Below, in pieces: positions 52,690 to 63,100 of a DNA stretch of 64,000 nt. A model generated the notes under the pieces. That model worked only from the letters and a program-made list of their open reading frames with translations, searched no databases and was not told the DNA's origin. The position numbers were made by a program, and so were the translations under genes. Position 1 is the stretch's first letter, and the number at the start of each line of letters is the position of its first letter. Origin of the DNA: Fabrea salina (lineage: Eukaryota > Ciliophora > Heterotrichea > Heterotrichida > Fabreidae); NCBI GenBank assembly GCA_022984795.1, contig JALIHJ010000027.1:124001-188000 (forward strand), given 5' to 3'.

Positions 52690-53672
52690 AAATCTTTTTT
52701 ATACTTTTTAAGAGTGTCAACCTGTGCCTGTAGGAAGTTAATGATCCTGTTTAAGGAAACTTCTTCTTCGATTTTAATGGCATGGGCAAGTTCGAGTCTT
52801 CTTATTTCGGCTCGGGGCGAGGGCAATTTAATATCCTGCTGGAAACTTTGTCCCATACTTGATAAGTTGAGTTTGGGAAGTGCAGGGTGGAACTTGCTTT
52901 CGTACTCGTTCTTGTCAGGCAGTTGCATGTCTTCTACTGAGGAATCAGAGGACCTCAGAGTTTCGCTTGAGTCATCGCTTTTTTGGTTGCAGTGCATGTA
53001 GCTTTCGTAGTTAAGGTCCAACCCATAAGTTTTGTTGAGTATTTCGTCTACTTTGCTTGAAAATTTGCCTTTTTTGCCTCTGAACTGGTTAAGTTCTTCT
53101 TCTAAGTCCCTGCATTTTTTGACTTCAACTTCTTTTTGGGACTCAGCCTGTTTGAGTTGCCTGGTGACTTTCTTAATGAGTTTTTGGCCCTCTTCAATGA
53201 TGATTACAGGGTCAGCCTTTTCTTCTTCTTTGAAGTTCTTCATTTCTTCGTCTAGTTGAGACAGGAACAACTCAAGTTTTTGAATTTCTTGTTCTTTTTC
53301 TTGTACTTGTTTCCTGAGTTGGATCATTTCTTGGTTTTTCGAAGAAATTAAGTTCTTTCTTCGTTTTTTGCTTTCGTTGCTTCTTTCGTTGGCAGTCATT
53401 ATTTTCACTTCGGCTTCTTGAGTTTGGGACTTAATTCTAGCTATAGCTTCTGAAATGCGTTTGTTTTCTGCTTGCAAGTACTCGTAAGCTTTGTGGGGGA
53501 TCAAAAGAGTAGAATCAGTTTCTTGGGAACAGTCTTTGGATGACTCTCCATAAAGAAAGTCAGAAATAATAGATTTGTTAACTGAAATGCTTTGTTCGAG
53601 GTCGTCAATTATGCTGCGGATTTCTTCTTCTTGGGGGTCAGAAGAGCCTTGGTTCTGTGTAGTAAAGGCCAT
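52686..53672 (-). CDS. Coiled-coil protein, 328 aa, unknown
   Basis: Residues about 65-200 and 285-325 form coiled coil (KNQEMIQLRKQVQEKEQEIQ), with a serine-rich acidic segment between (SDDSSETLRSSDSSVED). No family recognised; a basal-body or cytoskeletal role is possible but unsupported. Stop TAA (52686-52688) overlaps that of the convergent small gene. Divergent from the SIZ-like gene, 21 nt apart. Confidence 0.78.
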   Translation of the reverse strand: MAFTTQNQGSSDPQEEEIRSIIDDLEQSISVNKSIISDFLYGESSKDCSQETDSTLLIPHKAYEYLQAENKRISEAIARIKSQTQEAEVKIMTANERSNESKKRRKNLISSKNQEMIQLRKQVQEKEQEIQKLELFLSQLDEEMKNFKEEEKADPVIIIEEGQKLIKKVTRQLKQAESQKEVEVKKCRDLEEELNQFRGKKGKFSSKVDEILNKTYGLDLNYESYMHCNQKSDDSSETLRSSDSSVEDMQLPDKNEYESKFHPALPKLNLSSMGQSFQQDIKLPSPRAEIRRLELAHAIKIEEEVSLNRIINFLQAQVDTLKKYKKDF

Positions 53673-53693
53673 ATTATTAAAGATTCAGTATAA

Positions 53694-54977
53694 ATGGAAG
53701 GAAAATTCAATCAAGGCGTGTTGAAACTTCAGCAGCTAAAAGTAAATGATTTACGAAACGTTTGCAAAAGACTAAAACTTAAGTGTTCTGGCAAAAGAAC
53801 TGAATTGGAAAGCAGACTCATAACCTTTCTGCTGACTCCAGAAGGCCAAAAGGAAGCAAGGGAAAGTCTAGACCCTTCTTTTATAAGTAACTTCTACAGC
53901 CACTCCACCCAACTCACAAACTGCATTTGCGCGGGAAAGGGCGCAGGCCAAACTATTTCGTGCACTCGCTGTAAAGGACTTTCCCACGTCAACTGCATTT
54001 CGCATTGTGCAAAAATGAACCACTACGAATGTCCAGAATGCCAGTTTTTGCAAATGGAACCACTCGACCAAGTAGTAGAATGCATTGCTAAACCATTTTT
54101 AGTAGTCTCCAAAGGCATTTCAAACAACAACACACAGCACTTCGAGTTCCCTCAAAACAAGTTAGAGCAGTTATTTAAGGCCAAAGGGGAACTTCAAGTC
54201 CAAGTAAGGTGTCTCAAACTAGACGGATCAGGGTTCACTCAGCAATGGCCTAAGTTAGGGTGCCTTGTTGTGAACGAAGCACTTGCACAGGAATTCAGAC
54301 CTCCTCAAAACCACAACGCCAAAAAGCGCAAGGATGAACCACTTAACGTCACTATGATTCTGAAAAACCAAAACTCTATTTCTGTAGTTAAAATGAATGA
54401 TCCAGACACCTACGTGGCTGGGGTTTTTCTTGTGAGTATCAAAAAGGAAGAAGAAGTTATCCGTGCAATTAAACTAAAACCTAAAGTTTCCATCGAAGAA
54501 GCCAAACTTTTCGTAACTAAAAAACTAAACCTTGGAGACTCAGAAATAGGAACTCAGTGTGTAAAGCTTTCAGTAAAGTGTCCTTTCACAATGACTTTGA
54601 TGGAAACTCCTGTGAGAGGAGTGAACTGTGACCACATCCAGTGCTTCAACTTAGACCCCTTTATTCGGCTCCAAAGGTCTTCTAGAGTTAACAGGTGGAA
54701 GTGTCCTATCTGCAAAGGATTTGCCTTTAACTTAGTAGTTGACGAGTTCTTTGAAACAATCATAGAAGAAGCAAGGAAAGTTGAGGATCCTCATGGAGTG
54801 GAACTTTACAATGACGCAAGTTACAGAATCATTGACTTTGAGGAGTACTTAGTTAACCAAGAAAAAACTACTCAGAAAAACCCTTTCAAAAGAAAGCTAA
54901 CTGAAACCAACCCAATTCCTTCAAAAAAACTAAAGTCTTCTCCCGAAGGGTCTTCTTCGTGTCCAATAGAACTTTAA
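53694..54977 (+). CDS. SIZ/PIAS-type SUMO E3 ligase
   Basis: 427 residues with the plant/yeast SIZ1 order. SAP domain at about 10-45 (LKVNDLRNVCKRLKLKCSGKRTELESRL). PHD finger at about 82-125 (CICAGKGAG...CTRCKGLSHVNC...YECPEC). A PINIT-like region follows at about 140-270. The SP-RING lies at about 290-345 (VKCPFTMTLMETPVRG, CDHIQCFNLDPFI, WKCPICKG). A basic tail ends KRKLTETNPIPSKKLKSS. It would direct SUMO to nuclear substrates. Start ATG follows AGTATAA. Confidence 0.93.
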   Translation: MEGKFNQGVLKLQQLKVNDLRNVCKRLKLKCSGKRTELESRLITFLLTPEGQKEARESLDPSFISNFYSHSTQLTNCICAGKGAGQTISCTRCKGLSHVNCISHCAKMNHYECPECQFLQMEPLDQVVECIAKPFLVVSKGISNNNTQHFEFPQNKLEQLFKAKGELQVQVRCLKLDGSGFTQQWPKLGCLVVNEALAQEFRPPQNHNAKKRKDEPLNVTMILKNQNSISVVKMNDPDTYVAGVFLVSIKKEEEVIRAIKLKPKVSIEEAKLFVTKKLNLGDSEIGTQCVKLSVKCPFTMTLMETPVRGVNCDHIQCFNLDPFIRLQRSSRVNRWKCPICKGFAFNLVVDEFFETIIEEARKVEDPHGVELYNDASYRIIDFEEYLVNQEKTTQKNPFKRKLTETNPIPSKKLKSSPEGSSSCPIEL

Positions 54978-54984
54978 TATAACT

Positions 54985-55290
54985 TCACTTTAACTTATTT
55001 TTCGTATAAAAAGCCAAAAGTCCAGAAACCAACTCCAAAGGGTCCTTTTGCCTTAAAGTTTCCAAAAAAGGCGGCAGTTCAGTTGGTTCGGTCCCAGTTA
55101 CTAGTGCTTGGGCAAAAGCCTTAATGCTAGAGTCTTCTTCTGGAGAATCTTGGTGGAGTTTTTCAATTTTTTGAAGGGGAATGTTGAAGTAGGGCTTTTC
55201 TTCAACTGACTCGCAACTATGGGCTTGTTCTCTGATTTTTTTAACTCGGGAATGAATAGCTCTATGTTGTTGTTCTAAGTTTTGTTCCAT
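54985..55290 (-). CDS. Small helical protein, 101 aa, unknown
   Basis: MEQNLEQQHRAIHSRVKKIR starts a short charged, helical protein with no recognised domain. It sits between IWR1 (5 nt upstream on the same strand) and the SIZ-like stop (7 nt away). Stop is TGA. Start context TAATAAATATG fits the local rule, which supports a real gene. Confidence 0.7.
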   Translation of the reverse strand: MEQNLEQQHRAIHSRVKKIREQAHSCESVEEKPYFNIPLQKIEKLHQDSPEEDSSIKAFAQALVTGTEPTELPPFLETLRQKDPLELVSGLLAFYTKNKLK

Positions 55291-55295
55291 ATTTA

Positions 55296-55898
55296 TTAGT
55301 ACTCAAAGTCAGAGTCACCTGAAGAGTGTGTGGCGTCAGATTCTGTGTCGGGATAGTCGTTCCAGGGGTGGTCTTCGCGATTAGAGTCCTCTGAGTCACA
55401 ACTTTCTAGGTACTCGTCTTCGGAGTCAACTATTTCTTGGTAGTTAAACACACCCGAAACCTTGAAAAGTTCTTCTTCAGGGACTTCACAGAGTTCGTAC
55501 TCATCTACTTCACAAGCTTCTTTAGGATCTAGGGAACTGACTCCAAGAGGTCTAAGGGGTTGTCCATTACAGTATATAGTTTCAGAAGAGTACTCAAGTG
55601 TAAGAGTTTCTCTGAACTGAACAGCTTTGGCTAAACGCTGGGCTTTAGCACTTAAGTTGCGGGTTTTTACACTTGCATCTTTTACGTAGGAATGCATATC
55701 CTGATCAAAAGACTGGAAAGAACGCTCTGATGGCTGAGGCCTTTTAAGCTTTAATGCAATGTGCACAGGACTCAAGGAAAGGCTAGCTAAGGACTTTTCA
55801 ATTGACTTGTGGCGCTTAGAGGTGTTTTCTTGGAGCAAAATCATGTCTGCAGGTTCTTCTTCTCTTTTCCTTTTGACCCTCACAACTACTTCAGACAT
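55296..55898 (-). CDS. IWR1: IWR1/SLC7A6OS-like RNA polymerase II import factor
   Basis: 200 residues. The N-terminus VVVRVKRKREEEPADMILLQ matches the family opening 'RVKRKR.EEPAD.L'. The C-terminal acidic block EDSNREDHPWNDYPD is the second hallmark ('D.EDSN.E....N.YPDE'). Iwr1 binds assembled RNA polymerase II and guides it into the nucleus. A middle segment with VDEYELCEVPEEEL also fits. Starts 4 nt after the DHHC gene's stop. Confidence 0.88.
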   Translation of the reverse strand: MSEVVVRVKRKREEEPADMILLQENTSKRHKSIEKSLASLSLSPVHIALKLKRPQPSERSFQSFDQDMHSYVKDASVKTRNLSAKAQRLAKAVQFRETLTLEYSSETIYCNGQPLRPLGVSSLDPKEACEVDEYELCEVPEEELFKVSGVFNYQEIVDSEDEYLESCDSEDSNREDHPWNDYPDTESDATHSSGDSDFEY

Positions 55899-55902
55899 TA
55901 TT

Positions 55903-57039
55903 TTAAGTTCTGTTAAGCATTATAGACTCCCCAGACTGCAAACTAAGTGGTCTTCCTGAAAAAATTCCAGTGTTCTTGAGAAACTCACTTTCTTCGGGAG
56001 CAGAAAGTGACTCATCAAACACTTTCTTCAGTGAGTTGAGTTTACTGATTTTAGGGGTTGAAATGCTGAGCACAGCTTCTTGGGCAGGTGAGACGGTATA
56101 AAACTCCGTGTTGGAAGTTGCAGGGACTTTAAAACTAAAATGCCTTTTTTGCCTTTTATAACAAATAATGTTGTAGATGTTTAAGAACCAGTTCAAGTAA
56201 AAAGGGTTGTAGTTGGGGGCATTCCAAACCTTTTTCAAAACTTCATAAGTAGTTTGACTACTAAGTACCAAGTAAGTGTGGAAACATGTTAGTCCCAAAA
56301 CGAACCAGGAAATGCAAACTGAGTAAATCAAAAATACTACAGTTCCTCCTGTTTGTTCTAAAGCTTCCATAAAAGCTTCACTAGCTTCTAAGTTTTTTTC
56401 TGACTGGATTTCGTTTGAAACTTTAATTAAGTACCGGACGCTTATAACTGCAGAAAAAATAATGCTGAGCGAGGTGCTATACAAAAACCCTATAAAGAAC
56501 CTATAGTTTCTTTTAGCAACACAGTTGCCGAGCCAAGGGCAGTGATGGTCAAACCTTTCAACACACAAGTCACAGTCAGGGCAGTGAGAACAGCGCGGAG
56601 GGCGCAAAAGGTAGCAGGTTTCGCAGTACTTGAGTTTCAAGTTCCTTCCCAAAGCCGGGACCAAAAAGTGTTTTTGGTGCAAAGGGGAGGGTTTCGATGA
56701 TTCTTTTTTAGTAACGTAGGAAAAGGTAGGCGCGCCCAAAGGACCTTTTGCAAATGGAGGTTGTTGCATAGGCAAGTACCCAGGGTCTGTAGTCGAAGTT
56801 ATTACAAGAAAACACAAAGAACTAAACGTAAAAACCAAGTGAGTTCCAGTTACTAACCAGGGAAACTCAATCGATGTTGAGAATAGAAAAACTAACGAAG
56901 GCACAAAAATCATGCAGAAAGTTATAACTGCTCTGTGGACGTCTGGTCTAAGTAAACATTACCCTGACATAATTCTTCCTCTGCAGAAGAACTTGTTTTT
57001 GCCTGGCCACTGTTGGTAGGATTTAATTCCAAGTTCCAT
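55903..57039 (-). CDS. DHHC palmitoyltransferase, two exons
   Basis: Protein S-acyltransferase, 373 residues after removal of 56948-56962. Exon 1 gives the family start YQQWPGKNKFFCRGRIMSG, completed by PDV in exon 2. Four membrane helices, the TTDPGYLP (DPG) motif, and the cysteine-rich domain KYCETCYLLRPPRCSHCPDCDLCVERFDHHCPWLGNC with DHHC at about 159-162. C-terminal TTxE-like and aromatic motifs are not obvious. Start ATG at 57037-57039, 14 nt from the divergent gene. Confidence 0.95.
56948..56962 (-). other. 15-nt intron (DHHC), phase 2
   Basis: Minus strand GTAATGTTTACTTAG, A at position 10. Joins GRIMSG to PDVHRAVITF. Confidence 0.94.
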
Positions 57040-57053
57040 TTTAGTACTTTAGT
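57040..57053. promoter_or_regulatory. 14-nt divergent start region, DHHC / helical-repeat protein
   Basis: CAT-TTTAGTACTTTAGT-ATG: fourteen bases, near-palindromic around AGTACT. Confidence 0.5.
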
Positions 57054-58445
57054 ATGAAAATGTTTGCCTGCTTAGTTAGAATGAAGCACGTCCAGGTTAC
57101 TTCTAAGTCAATGCAAGCCTTGCTTCAGCAAATAGACAACACAAGTCTTCCAAAGAACTTGCATACTCCAGAACTGAAAGAACATATTTCTTTACTAGAG
57201 CAAATGCAAGCTCCTGCCATTCTTAAACTGCACGAACTAGACAACTCCCAACTAATCAAACTAGTTAAGCACTACGCCACATACCAACTTTCTTCTGAAG
57301 ACCTTTACTCAGCTGTGGCCTCACAGTTCTTTAAAAGATCCCATTCCTTTACTTTGGACGAACTAGTTGAACTTGTGTACTTCATGGCCAGAACTGGGGG
57401 AAACGAAAGGATTTTTAGCGTTTCAGACAACTTAATTGTAAAGGACCCTTTTAAAATAACTCCTGAACTTGCTGGCAAAATCAGTTTTGCGTACGGGTTG
57501 CGGAATGAAGGCAGTGAAACTTTGTGGAAGGCCCTAGCTAATGTATTTAAAGTAGGTTACCAAGACTTTTCTTTAGACGAAGGACTTTTGTTTGTGACTG
57601 GAGTCCAAAAAAAGCAATACAAAGACACCCAACTGTTAACAGTAATTGAAAACTGGGGAAAGAACCATGTTGAAGAAATGGACCCTTTGCAGTTCACACA
57701 GTTGCTGTACAGCTTTTTGAAACTAAACACTTCTAATAGTTCACTCAAAGCTTTAGAAGAAAGAATCCCCGTCCAAGACATGTACTCACGCGAAGTAGAA
57801 AAACTCCTGGGCTGCTACTTAGTCCACAACAGAGAGTTGCCAAACGACTTACTTCTTGAAAGAGCACTTTGGCTTATCTCGAATTCCCAGGTTTCGCCAG
57901 CAGAACTTTCTCATCTCATTTACACACTAAGAGGCTACCCACACACCCAAGAACACTTCCACCAAATAAGCAAGCTTTTGCTAGAAACTCTTGAGCTTTG
58001 CAACCCACAAGAAGTAGTTTCTTTGTTTGTAGCAGTGATTTCAACAGGCACCGAAACTTCTGAAGTCCTTGAAGCCTTTAAAGCCAACTTCAGAGACATA
58101 AGTCCCCAGCAGTTACTCAAGGTTGTGTCTAGTCTAGCTAGAAGAGGCGAGTTGTTCAAAGAAGCCACTGAACCTATACTCAACCAAGCACTTGTATTTG
58201 TAAAGGCCAGGAACTTGTCAACCAGTGAGTTTACTTTTCTGATGTACTGCTTATGCAAACTCAACTACCAGAACAAGGTTTTTTGGGACGAAGCTTTGAG
58301 ACAAGCTAAGTTTTTCAGAGTCGAAAACGCAGACGAGTACATGCAACTTTACTTGACTGTAAAGGACCTAGCCCAGCTGGGAGTTGACCCTACAAAGACC
58401 TTAAACTACTTAGAAACGAGTTACGAAAAAACCGATAATAAATAA
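57054..58445 (+). CDS. Mitochondrial helical-repeat protein, unknown
   Basis: 463 residues. MKMFACLVRMKHVQVTSKSM is presequence-like. The rest is a run of about ten helical pairs (HELDNSQLIKLVKHYATYQ, SPAELSHLIYTLRGYP, SPQQLLKVVSSLARRG, STSEFTFLMYCLCKL) spaced about 35-38 residues apart, similar in style to the protein at 50419-51648 and to FASTK/heptatricopeptide-type RNA-binding proteins. No RAP domain. Role in organelle RNA metabolism is inferred. Confidence 0.75.
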   Translation: MKMFACLVRMKHVQVTSKSMQALLQQIDNTSLPKNLHTPELKEHISLLEQMQAPAILKLHELDNSQLIKLVKHYATYQLSSEDLYSAVASQFFKRSHSFTLDELVELVYFMARTGGNERIFSVSDNLIVKDPFKITPELAGKISFAYGLRNEGSETLWKALANVFKVGYQDFSLDEGLLFVTGVQKKQYKDTQLLTVIENWGKNHVEEMDPLQFTQLLYSFLKLNTSNSSLKALEERIPVQDMYSREVEKLLGCYLVHNRELPNDLLLERALWLISNSQVSPAELSHLIYTLRGYPHTQEHFHQISKLLLETLELCNPQEVVSLFVAVISTGTETSEVLEAFKANFRDISPQQLLKVVSSLARRGELFKEATEPILNQALVFVKARNLSTSEFTFLMYCLCKLNYQNKVFWDEALRQAKFFRVENADEYMQLYLTVKDLAQLGVDPTKTLNYLETSYEKTDNK

Positions 58446-58486
58446 TCAGAATCAAGCGTAAAGATCAGGGATCATTCTTTTGTTCA
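58446..58486. other. 41-nt convergent gap, no feature seen
   Basis: Separates the stops of the helical-repeat gene and the TBC gene; at 41 nt this is among the longest gaps in the window. No hairpin or motif noted. Confidence 0.5.
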
Positions 58487-59786
58487 TCAGTCATTTTTAG
58501 TTAACATACTTTGGAGTGAGTAAAGAAGGTCAATGGCTTCTTTGGTAGAGGTAAGGTTGAATTCTTTGTGTGAAACCTGAGAAAAAACTAGGGTTTTAGT
58601 CCGGTTTACAAGGTTCAACATTTTTTCAAAGGACTTTTGTTTCTGCTTTTTGGGAACAAACTTCTCTCCAAAAGACTCTATGAATTTTTCTAAACCTGTT
58701 CTGCGCTGGGTCTTCCTTGTAGGGGAAGAAGGAAGTACCTCCGGGCTGTCTTTTAGGTACCTTACTGCACAGGGAATGAGCTTTTCCACACTAACTTCTT
58801 CAAAAGGCTTGACAAGAATCTCCAGAAGCATAGAAGAGTCCGCACTCAGTACTAAATAAACCTTACATTGTTCACGCTTGGCCACTAGCAAAGCCACCGA
58901 AAAGTAGTTAAGTAGTTTGAGTTCCTGCATCTCTCTCCTAGTTGCAAACACTGCATCCCAAACTTTAATAGTGTCCAAAATGCTAAACTCCCTGCTAAAC
59001 ATGCACCTCAGCCACCTGATTAAGTACAGTTGGGACTCTATGTTGTTTCTTTGAAGGTGTTTGTAAAGCTCAGAGTCAACTGCTTGCAAGATTCTGTGGT
59101 GGATGTAGTGGCATCGTCTTAAAACAGCAGAAGCTTCTCCAGAGCTGCTTTTGTCTACTCTGACAACTTCTGAAAAGGCGTCAGACTCTTGCCCAATCAC
59201 TTGGCTAAACAAGTCTTCTTGCCCCAGTTGCATAATTTTGTCAAACAACCAGTACAAGTCAGGCTCCAAGTGCTCCCAACTGCAAATTCCATCAATAGTT
59301 TCTGACTCAGTAAGCCCCACGTAGAGTATTATGGCAGCAATTTCGTTCATTCCTTGCTTGTAGCCTATTTTGTGGTTCATGCTCCACACAAACAAAGCGT
59401 TTTGGAGAGTTTCTTTGTTTTCTTCTGACTGAAAAAGTTGTAGTTTTTGGTGAGTGCGGTCTACGTCAAGACGGATAAGGTTCTTCATTTCTTGGTTTCT
59501 AAAGTAAGTGTTCCAGGGGTTCTAACTGATTATTGCTTACTGAGTTGGAAACTGAAAGTGGGTTGTTTATCAAGGGGTCTAGTTCTTCGTTCAGTTTTGG
59601 TTCTAGTTTAGCTTTCAATTCGTAGTACTCCTGTCTTTTGTCCCAGGTTGTTTGGACCCAGGCTTCGTAAGGACCACTGAACATACCTAACAGAATCCTC
59701 CAAGTGGCTATTCGGTTGTTTAAAAGTCCGTCCAAAGCCTTTTTTGTAAGTTCTTCGAAACTTATCTGTGAGTACCAAGGCTCCAT
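58487..59786 (-). CDS. TBC-domain Rab GTPase-activating protein, two exons
   Basis: 426 residues after removal of a 19-nt intron (59522-59540). Exon 1: TWRILLGMFSG and the linker (EAWVQTTWDKRQEYYELK). The junction restores NPWNTYFRNQEMKNLIRLDVDRT, the TBC block carrying the arginine finger. The glutamine finger follows (GYKQGMNEIAAIILYVG), then ELYKHLQRNNIESQLYLIRWLRCMFSREF. The layout is closest to TBC1D5/TBC1D13-type proteins. Both catalytic fingers are intact. Stop TGA at 58487-58489. Confidence 0.92.
59522..59540 (-). other. 19-nt intron (TBC), phase 0
   Basis: Minus strand GTAAGCAATAATCAGTTAG. Only removal of 19 nt (1 mod 3) restores the frame to NPWNTYFRNQE. A is six bases before the 3' end, as in the others. 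An inner 15-nt GTAAG...CAG unit would leave a stop in frame. Confidence 0.85.
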
Positions 59787-59810
59787 TAGTATTAAGTTTT
59801 GACAATTTAA

Positions 59811-60149
59811 TTAACCGTGCTTGTAAACTAAAAAGCAGTGCTGGTTAACCCAGAACTGCAGGCAGTGACCAGCTTCATAGTTAAAGTAACAACCAAAACC
59901 CCTTCCTACAACTACGTTCCAGCAACCTCCTAGTTTGGTTTCAAGTCCTTTTTTAATAACTTCTGCACACTCAAAGTAATACTTCTTGTCTCCTTTGCTC
60001 AGAAGTCGAAGAGAGTCTTCGCAAATTTCAATGACAGTTTCTTGCATCTCAGTTGGCATGTCAATGTAGTCAAACTCTGGCTGCCGAAAGGACTCTTGGT
60101 TCAAAGCCTGACTTTGGGACTTGCGGGAAGACAGTTCTGGTTTTGACAT
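59811..60149 (-). CDS. Dynein light chain LC8-type, divergent
   Basis: 112 residues; the LC8 fold starts near residue 31 (MPTEMQETVIEICEDSLRLL), then YYFECAEVIKKGLETKLGGCWNVVVGRGFGCYFNYEAGHCLQFWVNQHCFLVYK. The pattern 'W..VVGR.FG......E' is that of DYNLL. A 30-residue Ser/Gln-rich N-terminal extension and several substitutions (aromatic Tyr of the dimer interface becomes other residues) mark it as a divergent paralogue of this dynein/adaptor hub. Confidence 0.87.
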   Translation of the reverse strand: MSKPELSSRKSQSQALNQESFRQPEFDYIDMPTEMQETVIEICEDSLRLLSKGDKKYYFECAEVIKKGLETKLGGCWNVVVGRGFGCYFNYEAGHCLQFWVNQHCFLVYKHG

Positions 60150-60165
60150 TTATAAGATTAAATAA

Positions 60166-63100
60166 CTACTTAGCAATCCAGTCTTCTTGTTGCACAAGAC
60201 ATACACATAGCGGAATTTCTAGGATCTTGTCAATCTTAGTGTGGAAGAGTCCAAAAATAAAACTGTCTTTAAGGATTTTGCCCTTTGGGGAAATTTTAAG
60301 AATTCCAGGGTGTGGCTGCGAAACGGTTTGAGTTAAAAGAGTGTGTTCTTGGCACCTACTTACGTAAAGACTTACTTCGTCTTCTTCAGTTTGAGGAGGA
60401 ATTTCATAACCCTTAATCCAGGGAATCTCCCACTTAACTTGCTTGTTAAAAGCAGGAACCCAGAGTTCTGACCCGAAACTGCCTGCGTCAGGCATTTCTT
60501 TAAGCATGTCTTCTATTTTGTAAAACAAGTCTGTTTTGAAGTACTTAAGTTCTGAGTTGAGTTCTTCAAGCATCCCTCTGTACCTTATGAAAAAAGCTTG
60601 CAAGTTAGGCGAACTTGTAGGCACTCTGAAAAACTCAGTGTTGTCGTCCCCTTTGTAGTGCTTTATGTCTTTGTTTTTGAACCTCAGGAACTTGTAAACC
60701 TTTTCATTAACTGTGTGGTCAACATGCGTTGCACCTACCCACTTAAGGTTTAAGTCTAGGATTGAACCACTTAGTTTAGCTTGAGTTGCGCTGAACTTTA
60801 GGTTTTTCTGGCTGAAAAATGACTGGATTTCTTGAGTGTTTTCTGAAACAAGATTTTCAATCAAGGGAAAGTTAAAGGAGTCCGTAGAGTTAATTATCTC
60901 TAGAACGTCTGAAATGTCTCCTTGGAGTTTAGTTTTGCAGTAGTCAGTTAGTTTGATTTGACCTTTGTCTAGTTTTCCAAACAAACTAAGTATGGAACTT
61001 AGTAGGATCTGTCTGTTTCCAACTTGAATCATTTCGTTTACAGCTTTTTCGTCAGCGTCTAAGTTTTCTCTGGTGGTTTCTATCAAGCACCCGTTTAGTA
61101 AGCTCAGTTTAGGTTCCTCAATTTTCAAACTGCTTTTTAGGTTATTGGGCCGAGTTTTGCCCATCACATCAATTTTGATTCCAAACTCTGGAATTGAGTA
61201 CTGAGTTTTCCACTTAAACTTGAGTTCGGTGTACTTAGCTTTGATTTCTCTGGGGAGTTCAGGGATTCCTCCTGTCATGTAAAGGTTCACTCTGATTTCC
61301 TGGCAAGGGTCTAGTTTCCACAAAAACTCCACTGCTTTGTCTAAAATCATCATGTAAGCAGAGTCACTTAAAGAAGAGTAGTGGACAAGCACTAACTGCC
61401 TGTCTTCTTTGCTAGGGTCGAACTTAAAGGCTAAAAGTCCAACAATCTTGTTTTGGGACAAAGCCCAGTACCAACAAGGGTCTGTGCCTTTTTCAAGTTC
61501 CTGTTCTAAAATGTCAATTTGGGGCAAAACTTGTAGTTGTAGCTCAGGAATGTTTTCGTAGTAGTCTTCTAGGATCTTGCTCATAGTTTCTTCGTAAGCT
61601 TTCACAGGCTTAAAGTCCACTGAAGTTAAGTTTTCAAGTACTTCTAAGTCGGCAAACTCAAACTTATAGTCCTCTTCTTCTTTTTTGCTGGGAATTGGTG
61701 ACTCTTCAGACTCGTTTGGCATTTCGTTGCTTCCAATGCTGTATTGGGCAGGACTGTGTATTCCTGGAGTAAATATTTCATTAGTGTTGTCTTCAGCCAC
61801 TTCAGGATGTATGTTTAGTGTTGGAACTGTTCTTTTCTTTTCATTGTCCCTTTCGAACTCTAGTATGTTTTCAGCTACTTTCTGCAACCAGTCCAAGCCA
61901 ATAAACTCGCTTAAGTACTCGTTGTAAATCATGTCAGCAATTTTGTAGTTCTCTAATTCTTTTTCCCTTTGTTCTAGCTTAAGTCTTTCTTCTTCGTCCT
62001 GAATCGACTTTCTTTTAGTAACAAGGGCTTTGTTGATGCTTTCGTCAGCCATGTGGTCAAGTTTTGTTTCTTCAATAACAGTTTCTACTAAGTTCCTATA
62101 AATCATGTCTGAAATCTGCGAGTCTATGATTTCTAGGGACTTTTTGAACCTTTCTTCTTCTTCTTTGCGTTTTTTGTCTTCAAGTGCTTTTTTGCGGTCT
62201 TCTTCTTCTTTGCGTTTTTTGTCTTCAAGTGCTTTTTTGCGGTCTTCTTCTTCTTTGCGTTTTTTGTCTTCAAGTTCTTTTTTGAGTTTGAGTTCTTCTT
62301 CTTGCTTTCTCTTGCGTTCTTCTTGTTCTTTGCGTTTTTTCTCTTCAAGCTCAAGTCTTTTTTTCATTTCTTCTTCATTTTTTTTGCGTGCAGCTTCTTC
62401 CTTTTGTTTTTTCTTGAGTTCTTCCATTTCTTTTTTGAACTTTAAAGCTTCTTCTTTTTCCTTGCGTTTTCTCTCAGCAGCTTCTCTTTTCCTTCTTTCA
62501 GCGTCTTCGAGTTCTTGTTTTTTTTTCTCATCTTCTTCAGTTTTGCGTTTGGCAGCTGCTTCCCTTTCTAGTTTTATCCTTTGCTTTTCTTCTTCGACTT
62601 CGTCTTCAACTATCTCTTCTACTATGGTTTGGAGTCCGTTTCCCATAATCATTCTGTAAATGTAGTCTTGGAGCTTTTCGTTTATGTCGGAGTAAGAGTC
62701 TCCTAACTCTTGGTTCCTGGTTTCCTCCAGAATCACCATTTCTGCAAGTCTAACTCGCCGGATCAAAGCTGAGTGCAAAGGAATCACTACTTGACCGTCA
62801 GATAAAAAGTAGTTGTGCTCCTTTTTCTTAGAGGAACTTGAAGACCCCTTTGGCTTTGAAGGAGTTATCAAAAGCGGGTCTGGTTGCTCTGAAAACTTCA
62901 GAATCTTCGCAAACTCTGACTCAAGCAAAAAGTCCATGTCGTTTTTCATCTTGCACAGGTAGTTTTCACCTTCCCACAAAAAAGGAATTGGCTTGGGGTT
63001 CTTCAAAGCGTCCTTGTGCATCATCAAGGCATAAGCTAGCTTCTCCCGCCAACGCACTATACTTTCGCAGGCATTCAGCGTCAACATTCTGTGAGCGTGT

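Noticed and set aside
59499-59540. Apparent frameshift splitting the TBC gene
   Set aside because: Removing a 19-nt GT-AG segment restores the frame and the TBC signature exactly, so an intron explains it better than damage.
62161-62284. CRISPR-like or satellite repeat
   Set aside because: The 45-bp units are contiguous and encode heptad-type residues in frame.
62105-62659. Plus-strand serine/phenylalanine-rich open frame
   Set aside because: It is the mirror of the Lys/Glu-rich coiled-coil gene on the minus strand; such codon bias creates false open frames on the opposite strand, as also seen opposite LRRCC1 (44268-46094) and FAM161 (9942-10336).
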